Assembly: GCA_934675735.1 (NCBI GenBank)
Contig: CAKURR010000001.1
Location: 270,538-334,537, forward strand
Source of the DNA: an uncultured Clostridia bacterium
Lineage (GTDB): Bacteria > Bacillota > Clostridia > Christensenellales > Aristaeellaceae
DNA: 64,000 nt
Direction: 5' to 3'
Shown here: positions 1 through 7,718 of the stretch, piece after piece
Position numbering within the stretch: position 1 is the first letter of the stretch
Layout: the number at the start of each line of letters is the position of its first letter
Program-made: the position numbers and the translations under genes
Notes under the pieces: model-generated
The model's input: only the letters and a program-made list of their open reading frames with translations
Told to the model about the DNA's origin: nothing
The model's database searches: none

Positions 1-212
1 ATAAAAGGCGCAAGCACCGCGCAAATCAGCGTGCCGCAGGAGGTCGCGTAGCCCCAGAACGCCGTCGCATCCACATCGCTCACGCCGTTTTGATGAGCGA
101 TTTCTTTGAAGAAGATGGGGAGAATAATCGCCGCGATGATGGTTGCGAACGCCGAATTCGCCCAGTCATAGAGCATCCAGCTTTTTTCAGCCTTGGTATA
201 GTCTTTAAGCAT
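1..212 (-). CDS. MFS transporter, UMF1/Atg22-like family, truncated by the window edge
   Basis: Only the N-terminal ~70 residues are inside the window; the rest lies beyond position 1. The start MLKDYTKAEK is followed by YDWANSAFAT, a motif typical of the UMF1/Atg22-like branch of the major facilitator superfamily, and then by the first hydrophobic segment. Members are 10-12 helix membrane transporters; the substrate cannot be told from this fragment. The start codon overlaps the last 8 bases of the upstream uridine kinase gene, so the two are probably co-transcribed. Family assignment comes from the motif; function is inferred. Confidence 0.75.
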   Translation of the reverse strand, partial: MLKDYTKAEKSWMLYDWANSAFATIIAAIILPIFFKEIAHQNGVSDVDATAFWGYATSCGTLICAVLAPF

Positions 213-855
213 GCTTTCCGTCCCTTCTGCGATTCAGGCCGCGATAGAGGTGAAGGTCGTTGTTGATGTATCCGGCGAGAATCTCGGTAATCTTGGCGTC
301 CTTGCCGCCGCCCGCCACAATCACATCGGCGTACTGCTCGTAATTGCGGATGTACTGGTCAAACATTGGCTTCACGGTCGTAATGTACTGCGAAGAGATG
401 TTGTCAATTTGACGGCCGCGCTCGTTGATGTCGCGCTGAATGCGGCGCAGCAGACAGATGTCGGATTCGACGTGCATATAGAGCTTCAAATCCATCATCG
501 CGCGCAGACGCGCATCGTAAAACGCGTGGATGCCCTCGACGATAATCACGTCGTGCGGCTCGAGGTATTCGCCCGCCACGTCTGCGCGGCAGTGGTGCGA
601 ATAATCGTAGCGTTTTTTAGAAACGCGTTTGCCGTCCAGCAGCTCGCGCACATCCGCCAGCAGCTGGTCGTGGTCAAAGATGGAAGGCTCGTCGTAGTTG
701 AGCAGGCAGCGTTCTTCAAAGCTCAGGTCGGGATGATCTTTATAATATGCGTCCTGATTGATGATGAGGATGCTCTTGTTGACCATCGTGGCCAGCTCTT
801 CGGCCAGCGTGGATTTGCCGCTGCCGCTCGCGCCGCAGATTCCGATAAACAGCAT
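205..855 (-). CDS. udk: Uridine kinase
   Basis: Phosphorylates uridine (and usually cytidine) to the monophosphate in the cytoplasmic pyrimidine salvage pathway. A P-loop GASGSGKS sits at residues 8-15 and the protein is 216 aa, the usual size for the family. An in-frame start 30 bases further upstream exists, but the ATG at 855 is preceded by AAGGAG at an acceptable distance and begins at the family's normal N-terminus. The gene lies 32 bases downstream of the ABC-F gene and overlaps the next transporter gene, suggesting an ABC-F, udk, MFS transcription unit. Confidence 0.93.
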   Translation of the reverse strand: MLFIGICGASGSGKSTLAEELATMVNKSILIINQDAYYKDHPDLSFEERCLLNYDEPSIFDHDQLLADVRELLDGKRVSKKRYDYSHHCRADVAGEYLEPHDVIIVEGIHAFYDARLRAMMDLKLYMHVESDICLLRRIQRDINERGRQIDNISSQYITTVKPMFDQYIRNYEQYADVIVAGGGKDAKITEILAGYINNDLHLYRGLNRRRDGKHA

Positions 856-887
856 GGATGTTCGCTCTCCTTTTTTCTGTTGCAAAA

Positions 888-2807
888 TCAGGCATCTTCC
901 TCAGACAGGGCAGCCTCGGCGGCCTCCCACTGTTCGTAAAGCGTTTGCAGCTCCTGCTGCGCTTTTTGATAGGCGCGCTGAACATCCGCCGCCTTCTGTG
1001 CGTCGCTGTACAGCGTGGGATCGGCCATCTGCGCTTCCAGCTCGGCGATTTCCGTCTCCTTGGCGCCGACGGCCTTTTCAGCTGCCTGAGCGCGCGTTTT
1101 CAGCTGCCGAAGGGCCTGACGGCTCATCTTTTCGCGGCGCTTTTCCTTTTCAAGCTCGGTTTTCGTTTTGCCCGCTTCGGCTTCCACGGCGACGGGGCGG
1201 TTTTTGCGCTCGATGTAGTCGTCGTAATTGCCGATGTATTCCGTCACGCCGTCGGGCTGCATCTCGATGATGCGGTTGGCGATGCGGTTGATGAAGTATC
1301 GGTCATGCGAAACGGTGATGATGGTGCCGCCGAAATCCGCCAGCGCGTCCTCGAGCACCTCGCGGGAATCCATGTCCAGATGGTTGGTCGGCTCGTCCAG
1401 CAGCAGCAGATTATCTTTGCGCAGCATGAGTGCCGTCAGCGCCACGCGCCCTTTTTCGCCGCCGGAGAGGGTGTGAATCGGCTTGAACACATCATCGCCC
1501 GTGAACAGGAACATGCCCAGCGCGCCGCGCACGTTGGATTGCTCCATCTGTGGGAAACGGTCCCAGACCTCGTCCAGCACAGTCTTGTCGGCGTGCAGCG
1601 TGCTTTGGTGCTGGTCGTAATAGCCGATATCCACATTCGAGCCGTAACGGATGAAGCCCGTATCCGGCTTTTCTTCGCCGACAACGATTTTAATGAGCGT
1701 CGATTTGCCCACGCCGTTCGGGCCGATGAGGGCAATACGGTCGCCCGCGCGCACGCGCAACGTCAGGTCGCGGAAAAGGTGTTTTTCGCCGAAGGATTTG
1801 CTCAGCTCGCTCAGCTGGAGCACGTCTTCGCCCGTGCGTCGGCGCGCCTCAAAGGAGAAGCGGATGGCGCGCTCATCCACGGGCTTTTCCAATTTTTCCA
1901 TGCGGTCAAGCGCTTTTTCGCGGCTTTCGGCGGCGCGGATGGATTTTTCGCGGTTGAACATGCGGTAGCGGGCGATGATGGCCTGCTGGCGCTCAATTTC
2001 CTTCTGCTGGATTTCATACGCGCGCATGCGGGATTCAAAGCGTTCCTGCCGCTGCGCGATATAGCGGGTGTAGTTTCCGTTATACTGTTCGGAAGAGCCC
2101 ATCAGAATTTCGACAATGCCCGTGCAGACATGGTCGAGAAAATATCGGTCGTGGGAGATAACCAGCACGCTGCCCTTGTAGGCCGAAAGATAGTTTTCAA
2201 GCCATTGCAGCGTTTCCATATCCAGGTGGTTGGTCGGCTCGTCCAGCAGCAGCAAATCCGGCTTTTGCAGCAGCAGCCGCGCCAGGCACAAGCGGGTCTG
2301 CTCGCCGCCGCTGAGTGAATCGACGCACTGGTCATACTGCGCCGGCTTAAAGCCAAGGCCGTTGAGCACGCCGGAAACCATGCTCTTCCACGCATAGCCG
2401 TCCGCCTCTTCAAAGCGCTGGGTCAGGCGGTCGTAATCGGCGGAAAGGCGGGCAAAGCGCTGCTCGTCGGTATGCGCGTGGGCCATTTCATCCTCAAGCT
2501 CGCGCAGCCTTTTTTCCATCACGAAAACCGGCTCGTAGACCTTTTGCAGCTCGTTCCAGACGGTTTCGCCGCTGGTCACCATGTTCTGCTGGGCGAGATA
2601 GCCGATGCGGGTGCCGCGTACCAGCGAAATTTCGCCGCCGTCCTGCGCGTCCAGCCCCGCAAGAATGCGCATGAGCGTCGATTTGCCGCAGCCGTTCACG
2701 CCCACAAGGCCGATGCGGTCGCCCTGCTGCACGGTCAGCGAAACATCCCGCAGCACGGCGTTCACGCCGAAGGACTTGGCGATATTCTGGGCGGATAAGA
2801 TAATCAT
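888..2807 (-). CDS. ABC-F family ATPase (YdiF/Uup-like)
   Basis: A 639 aa soluble protein with two ATP-binding cassettes and no membrane segments, the layout of ABC-F translation factors that act on the ribosome. Walker A motifs are GVNGCGKST (about residue 36) and GPNGVGKST (about residue 364), each followed by an LSGGE-type signature and LLLLDEPTNHLDM, the Walker B with the ABC-F extension. The C-terminal ~100 residues are charged and probably coiled coil, as in YdiF- and Uup-like members. Whether it protects against an antibiotic or serves in general translation cannot be decided. CAGGAG precedes the ATG. It is the first gene of a minus-strand operon with udk. Confidence 0.93.
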   Translation of the reverse strand: MIILSAQNIAKSFGVNAVLRDVSLTVQQGDRIGLVGVNGCGKSTLMRILAGLDAQDGGEISLVRGTRIGYLAQQNMVTSGETVWNELQKVYEPVFVMEKRLRELEDEMAHAHTDEQRFARLSADYDRLTQRFEEADGYAWKSMVSGVLNGLGFKPAQYDQCVDSLSGGEQTRLCLARLLLQKPDLLLLDEPTNHLDMETLQWLENYLSAYKGSVLVISHDRYFLDHVCTGIVEILMGSSEQYNGNYTRYIAQRQERFESRMRAYEIQQKEIERQQAIIARYRMFNREKSIRAAESREKALDRMEKLEKPVDERAIRFSFEARRRTGEDVLQLSELSKSFGEKHLFRDLTLRVRAGDRIALIGPNGVGKSTLIKIVVGEEKPDTGFIRYGSNVDIGYYDQHQSTLHADKTVLDEVWDRFPQMEQSNVRGALGMFLFTGDDVFKPIHTLSGGEKGRVALTALMLRKDNLLLLDEPTNHLDMDSREVLEDALADFGGTIITVSHDRYFINRIANRIIEMQPDGVTEYIGNYDDYIERKNRPVAVEAEAGKTKTELEKEKRREKMSRQALRQLKTRAQAAEKAVGAKETEIAELEAQMADPTLYSDAQKAADVQRAYQKAQQELQTLYEQWEAAEAALSEEDA

Positions 2808-2874
2808 AAAGGCAACTCCTGTTTCTTAGACATTCGTCAAGCCGAACCGTCGGCCTGAAACTGCATACTTTTTC

Positions 2875-2903
2875 ATTATACGACAGTTGGCGCGTCAAGG
2901 CAA
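2875..2903 (-). promoter_or_regulatory. Promoter of the ABC-F/udk operon
   Basis: On the minus strand, TTGCCT and TATAAT are separated by 17 bp. The implied 5' leader is about 60 bases and contains a 9-codon open frame (2833 to 2804) whose TGA overlaps the ABC-F start codon. Confidence 0.6.
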
Positions 2904-2952
2904 GGCGATTTTGCGCATACGCGCGGCAAAGCAAAAAAATTAGGCGCGAGGG

Positions 2953-2981
2953 TTGCAAAACGCAGCGGATTTGAGTATAAT
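2953..2981 (+). promoter_or_regulatory. Promoter of ctsR-clpC
   Basis: TTGCAA, a 17 bp spacer and a perfect TATAAT. The expected transcription start falls just before the CtsR operator, so bound CtsR would block initiation. Confidence 0.75.
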
Positions 2982-2988
2982 ATTGAAA

Positions 2989-3005
2989 GGTCAAAGATAG
3001 TTAAA
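2989..3005 (+). promoter_or_regulatory. CtsR operator
   Basis: The 17 bases GGTCAAAGATAGTTAAA are a tandem heptad: a perfect GGTCAAA, a 3-base spacer with central A, and AGTTAAA (two mismatches). This fits the known CtsR consensus of two direct GGTCAAA heptads separated by NAN. Its position immediately downstream of the -10 box and upstream of ctsR indicates autoregulation. Confidence 0.85.
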
Positions 3006-3022
3006 CAACGAGGTGTTTACGC

Positions 3023-3502
3023 ATGAGGCTTCTCAGCGATTCGATTGAAGATTTTATCAAAGCGCTTATGGAGGATGAACAGGACCAGCAGCAGGCGATT
3101 GAACTGCGCCGCAACGAGCTGGCCGAGCACTTTCAATGCGCGCCGTCCCAAATCAACTATGTGCTGGCCACGCGCTTCACGCCGGATCACGGCTATGTGA
3201 TCGAGTCGCGGCGCGGCGGCGGCGGCTATATCCGCATCATGCGGCTGGCTTCCACCAGCAGGGCGGAGCTGCTTCAGTCGCTCTATCAGCGCATCGGCAT
3301 GTCCATCAATTCGGCGGACGCGATGAAAATTGTGGACCATCTGGAGAGCGAAAAGGTCGTTTCCCCTGATGAAGCCAAGCTGATGAAGGCGGCGCTTTCG
3401 CCGCAGGCCGTTCCGCTGCCGCTGAGCATGAAAGACGCGCTCTGCGCCGGAACGCTTCGCAGCATGATTCTCGCTTTGGCCAAGCGCCGCCCGAGCGCCT
3501 GA
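3023..3502 (+). CDS. ctsR: Class III heat-shock repressor CtsR
   Basis: A 159 aa DNA-binding repressor of clp genes. The N-terminal winged helix-turn-helix includes LAEHFQCAPSQINYVLATRF at about residues 33-52, followed by ESRRGGGGYIRI with the four-glycine wing loop (about 65-68) that acts as the intrinsic heat sensor in Bacillus CtsR. The C-terminal half matches the dimerisation/ClpC-recognition region. AGGTG precedes the ATG by 8 bases. clpC follows after 31 bases; mcsA and mcsB, which usually lie between ctsR and clpC, are absent. Confidence 0.95.
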   Translation: MRLLSDSIEDFIKALMEDEQDQQQAIELRRNELAEHFQCAPSQINYVLATRFTPDHGYVIESRRGGGGYIRIMRLASTSRAELLQSLYQRIGMSINSADAMKIVDHLESEKVVSPDEAKLMKAALSPQAVPLPLSMKDALCAGTLRSMILALAKRRPSA

Positions 3503-3533
3503 TGCGCAGAGGCGGCCAAGGAGGTATACCAAA

Positions 3534-5924
3534 TTGTTGAATGTTCCCGATGTTTTTACCCGGGGCGCGATGAAAGCCCTGGTTCAAGCGCAAATCAGCG
3601 CCGCCTCGATGGGCCATGAAAAGATGGGCACGGGTCATCTGCTCTGCGGCCTTTGTCGGGTGAGCGACGAGCTGACCCGATGCATCCTCGGCGACTTGAC
3701 CGTCAGCGAGGTGGAAGAAGAGGTTCTGCATCATTACGGCCGCGGAGAAGTCGGCTTTTCCCGTGTAACGGGTTTAACCCCGCATGCTCAGCGTGCGCTT
3801 CTGCGCGCGGTTTCCTACGCCAATCCGGATAAAAAAATACTGGCCGGTGTCGCCCATATCTGGCAGGAGCTTTTGTATGAGGACGGCTGCACGGCCTTGA
3901 CCGTGCTCGCTTCGCTCGGCCGAACGGTCGAGACCATGCGCACCGCGCTGCTCAACGCCGTCGGCGAAATCGAGCGTCCGCTTCAGGCCAAGCGCATTGC
4001 GCCTTCTTCCGAACCGATTTCGCAGCAGGAAGCAGCTTCTGCGCAGCAAAGCGCCAAAACAGCCGCGCAAGGCGCAGAGGTCAAGCCGGAGGAAGAACCG
4101 CTTGAGGCATACGCCGAAAACCTGACGCAGGCGGCCGTCAGGCACGAGCTTGAGCCGTTAATCGGGCGGGAAGCCGAGCTGGAATCGATGATTCAGATTC
4201 TCGGCAAAAAGATGAAAAATAATCCGCTGCTGCTCGGCGAACCGGGCGTGGGCAAATCCGCGCTAGCGGAAGGGCTGGCCATGCGCATCGCCAACCGCGA
4301 CGTGCCGCCCTCTCTGCTTGGCACGCAGATTTACGCGCTGGATTTGGCGCTGCTCGTCGCCGGAACGAAGTACCGCGGCGAATTTGAGGAGCGCATCAAG
4401 GGTGTTGTCTCCGCGGCGCAGGAGCGCGGCAACGTGATTCTGTTTATCGACGAGCTGCATACTCTCATCGGCGCGGGCGGCAGTTCGGAGGGTACGCTGG
4501 ATGCGGCCAACATCCTCAAGCCCGCGCTGGCGCGCGGCACGCTGCGCGTTATTGGCGCGACGACCTACAAAGAATATCGAAAATACATCGAAAAGGACGC
4601 GGCGCTTGCACGCCGTTTCCAGCGCATCGACGTGCACGAGCCGGACAAGGCGCAGACGCTCGAAATCCTCAGCGGTCTGCGGGAACGGTATGAAGATTTC
4701 CATCATGTCGAAATTTCCGATGAAGCGCTGATTTCCGCGGTGGAGCTTTCCTCCCGTTATGTGACGGACAGGTTTATGCCCGATAAGGCCATCGACCTCA
4801 TTGATGAAGCAGCGTCGATGGCCAACGTCGAGCTTTGGAAGCGCAGCGAAGAGGAAGCCATGCTGGAAAACGAGGCCGTCAGCCTGCCCAGCGCCGTCAT
4901 CAAGGAAGATGAAATCGCGAAGGTCATCGCTCAGTGGACGGGCGTGCCCGTCGAGCGCATCGGCTCGGACAATCAGCAGGATATTTTGACGCTGGAAGGG
5001 CGGCTTTCGAGCCGCGTCATCGGCCAGAGCGAGGCCGTTTCCGCCATCGCCAAATCGCTTCGCCGCGCACGCGCGGGACTGAACGACCCGACAAGGCCGC
5101 TGGGCGTGTTCATGCTGCTCGGCCCATCCGGCGTGGGCAAGACGGAGCTGTGCAAAGCGCTGAGCGAGGCGCTGTTCGGCAGCGAGGATGCGCTCATCCG
5201 CGTGGATATGTCCGAATACAGCGAAGAAGCGACGGCTTCGCGACTCATCGGCTCGCCGCCCGGCTATGTCGGCTACGGCGACGGCGGCCAGCTGACTGAC
5301 GCGGTGCTCAAGCGTCCGTACAGCGTCGTGCTGTTTGATGAAATCGAAAAGGCGCATCCGAAGATTTTCAGTCTGCTTTTGCAGCTGCTGGATGACGGCC
5401 AGCTGACCGACAGCGTGGGGCGCAAAGTCAACTTCAAAAACACCGTCGTCGTGATGACGTCCAACACGGGTGTATCGTTTGAAATGGATAAGCGCCTCGG
5501 CTTTGCGGGTTCCAGAACGGATGACACGCCCGCACTCAGCCATCGCCGCACGATTATGGCGCAGGCCAAGCAGACGTTCCGACCGGAGTTCCTCGGCAGA
5601 ATCGACGAGATGATTGTCATGAACAGCCTGACTCAGGAGGACGGCGCGAAAATTGCGGCGCTGATGCTCGAAAAAGTTAAGGCCCGCATGGAAAGCCGCG
5701 GCATTGCGCTTCACTATGACGCAGATGTGCCCATGCTGTTGGCGCAGAACGGCGTCAACGAGATGAGCGGCGCGCGCAATCTGCGCCGCGTCATTGCCGA
5801 GCAAATCGAGGATCCGCTCAGCGACCTGATTCTCCGCGGAAAAGCGGGAAGCGAAGTGCACCTGAGCGCCCAGCATGGTAAAATTACCGTCGTCGGCGCA
5901 CGGGAAGCGCTCGCGCCCGCCTGA
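3534..5924 (+). CDS. clpC: ATP-dependent Clp protease ATPase subunit ClpC with a reduced M-domain
   Basis: A 796 aa Hsp100 unfoldase that feeds substrates to ClpP. It has an N-terminal double Clp repeat (about 1-150), AAA1 with GEPGVGKSA (about 235) and FIDE (304-307), then AAA2 with GPSGVGKTE (about 530) and FDE (601-603). LGF at 655-657 matches the ClpP-docking loop. Between the end of AAA1 (IDEAASM, about 429) and the start of the next conserved block (VIKEDEIAKV, about 455) only ~26 residues remain, so the coiled-coil M-domain that binds adaptors in classical ClpC is nearly missing. Translation starts at a TTG, 8 bases after AAGGAGG. ClpA is an alternative label, but ctsR linkage favours ClpC. 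Confidence 0.93.
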   Translation: MLNVPDVFTRGAMKALVQAQISAASMGHEKMGTGHLLCGLCRVSDELTRCILGDLTVSEVEEEVLHHYGRGEVGFSRVTGLTPHAQRALLRAVSYANPDKKILAGVAHIWQELLYEDGCTALTVLASLGRTVETMRTALLNAVGEIERPLQAKRIAPSSEPISQQEAASAQQSAKTAAQGAEVKPEEEPLEAYAENLTQAAVRHELEPLIGREAELESMIQILGKKMKNNPLLLGEPGVGKSALAEGLAMRIANRDVPPSLLGTQIYALDLALLVAGTKYRGEFEERIKGVVSAAQERGNVILFIDELHTLIGAGGSSEGTLDAANILKPALARGTLRVIGATTYKEYRKYIEKDAALARRFQRIDVHEPDKAQTLEILSGLRERYEDFHHVEISDEALISAVELSSRYVTDRFMPDKAIDLIDEAASMANVELWKRSEEEAMLENEAVSLPSAVIKEDEIAKVIAQWTGVPVERIGSDNQQDILTLEGRLSSRVIGQSEAVSAIAKSLRRARAGLNDPTRPLGVFMLLGPSGVGKTELCKALSEALFGSEDALIRVDMSEYSEEATASRLIGSPPGYVGYGDGGQLTDAVLKRPYSVVLFDEIEKAHPKIFSLLLQLLDDGQLTDSVGRKVNFKNTVVVMTSNTGVSFEMDKRLGFAGSRTDDTPALSHRRTIMAQAKQTFRPEFLGRIDEMIVMNSLTQEDGAKIAALMLEKVKARMESRGIALHYDADVPMLLAQNGVNEMSGARNLRRVIAEQIEDPLSDLILRGKAGSEVHLSAQHGKITVVGAREALAPA

Positions 5925-5963
5925 TTTCCGACAGTCATACTCCGAACTATTATATTAACAAAA

Positions 5964-6002
5964 GGATTCTTCTTTCCAAACGGAAGGGGGAATCTTTCTT
6001 TT
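5964..6002 (+). terminator. Terminator of ctsR-clpC
   Basis: A 14 bp stem (starting GGATTCTTC, ending GGGGGAATCT) with an AAAC loop, followed by a U-rich tail. Confidence 0.85.
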
Positions 6003-6152
6003 GCATGGCGAAAAAGTACTTTGTCATAAACGGTTTATCGGAATATCGGCGCGGGAGGACTGAGCTGAATAAAAATTGTCCTTGCGCCTGACTGTATTCT
6101 GCTATAAAATAGAAAAGGATTTGTATTTTTTAACAAAAGGAGACGGTGTGTC

Positions 6153-7718
6153 ATGATGCGAGAAAACGGGTCGGTTTTTCGGAAAATTACGGCGCGTCTG
6201 CCCGAATTGGTCGCGTTCTGCTGTGCGGCGCTGATGCTCTGCGTGATTCCACTGTATTTTGACAACGCCTTTTTCAATATCAACCGGTGCAAGGTCAGCT
6301 TAATTCGAAACGTTGTGCCGTGGCTCGGCGCGTTTTCGGCCATAACGCTTTTTCTGAACCGCATATTGTTTAAGGAAAAACGAATGGAAGGCGAACACGC
6401 GGCGGATATGTGCATGACGGTGTTTGCGCTGGCCTGCATTGTCTCCTGCGCGATGCAGGGATTCAGCGAGAGCGTGCTGGAAGGCACGCGCGGCCGCAAT
6501 CTCGGGTTGTGGCTGATGCTCTGCTTGTGTTTGTCATACGCCATCATCGCGCTGGGCCATCTGGACGGGAAGCTGCTGACGGGCGCAATGCTCGTCTGCG
6601 CCGCGCTGTGTGCGGGGCTGGGCATTCTCAACGGTGCGGGCATCGACCCGCTTGACTTTTACCGCGGAATCAAGGCAGGGCAGGAGATTATGTTCTTCTC
6701 GACCATCGGAAACTTTGATTTCTTCGGCACGTATTTGGTTTTGATGTTTGGCGTGGCGGCGGGCGTGCTGATTTTTGCCCGAAAGGCGCTCTTCCGCATA
6801 CTCGCCGCATGCTGTTCTGTTCTGCTGGTTCTAGGCATGTTGGTCTCCCGAACGGACAGCGCCGTGGCGGGTCTGCTGCTCGTCTGCCTGACGATATCCG
6901 TGCTTTCCTGCGGCGACTTTGCGCGTATGGCCGCCGCGGCTGCGCTGTGGGCCGTCTGTTTTGCGCTGATGCCCGCCGCACGGGCCGTTCTGAGCGTCAG
7001 CCCGTATCACCCCGAGCTCGACGGGCTGCTGCAGCTTCTGCTTGAAACGCATGCGGCGCATATCCTGACCGTCGTCTTTCTGGGTTTGGCGGCGCTCTTT
7101 ACTGTACTGGGCCGACGCAAGGTTCAGGCGCCGAGCCGCAAGCTGATGGCGCGCATTGTGCTGATTGCGGTGCTTATCGCCTTCGTGCTTGCGCTCTGCG
7201 TTGTCGTTTGGTTCAGCGCTTTTGACACACAGACCGATTTGGGCGGTTTGTCGTCTTTCCTTCGGTTTGACGATATGTGGGGCAGCGGGCGTGGCTTTGT
7301 TTACACGCGTTCGCTTCGAGCGTTCCGCGATTACACGTTGACCGAAAAGCTGTTCGGCAAGGGGCTGGGCCAGACGCTGGATATTTTGACCCCGTACTGC
7401 GACAATCAACAGGCGATTGATTTGGCGGGCGGCGTGTTCACCGACGCGCATTGCCAGCCGCTGCAATTTCTTTTGACCTGCGGCCTTGTCGGCGCGGCGG
7501 CATTTCTCGCGTTTTACGCGGCCATGCTGCACAGTCTGCGCCGAATGATGGCGGACGACGCGCTGCTGTGCGGTTTTTTCACCGCGCTGGTGAGCTATTC
7601 CGTCGTGATGGCGCTGAACGTCGCCCAACCGATTCTGCTTTCGACCTATTTTCCGCTGTGCGGGCTCGCGCTGTCCCGCATACGCCGATTGAAGAAAGGA
7701 GCGCGCCATGAATCTTGA
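6153..7718 (+). CDS. Polytopic membrane protein, O-antigen ligase-like
   Basis: A 521 aa protein with roughly a dozen hydrophobic segments. A central STIGNFDFFGTY segment followed by a hydrophobic helix, and a long outer loop between late helices, resemble the Wzy/O-antigen ligase superfamily, which joins or polymerises lipid-linked glycans. The match is by overall pattern only, so the substrate is unknown. AAAGGAG lies 10 bases before the tandem ATGATG start. A possible promoter with TTGCGC (6082-6087) and TAAAAT (6105-6110) lies upstream. It overlaps mrfA by 11 bases, so it appears to be the first gene of the repair operon. Confidence 0.6.
   Translation: MMRENGSVFRKITARLPELVAFCCAALMLCVIPLYFDNAFFNINRCKVSLIRNVVPWLGAFSAITLFLNRILFKEKRMEGEHAADMCMTVFALACIVSCAMQGFSESVLEGTRGRNLGLWLMLCLCLSYAIIALGHLDGKLLTGAMLVCAALCAGLGILNGAGIDPLDFYRGIKAGQEIMFFSTIGNFDFFGTYLVLMFGVAAGVLIFARKALFRILAACCSVLLVLGMLVSRTDSAVAGLLLVCLTISVLSCGDFARMAAAAALWAVCFALMPAARAVLSVSPYHPELDGLLQLLLETHAAHILTVVFLGLAALFTVLGRRKVQAPSRKLMARIVLIAVLIAFVLALCVVVWFSAFDTQTDLGGLSSFLRFDDMWGSGRGFVYTRSLRAFRDYTLTEKLFGKGLGQTLDILTPYCDNQQAIDLAGGVFTDAHCQPLQFLLTCGLVGAAAFLAFYAAMLHSLRRMMADDALLCGFFTALVSYSVVMALNVAQPILLSTYFPLCGLALSRIRRLKKGARHES

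Noticed and set aside
858..2318. Long plus-strand frame opposite the ABC-F gene
   Set aside because: Shadow of the ABC-F coding sequence, without a motif or start signal.
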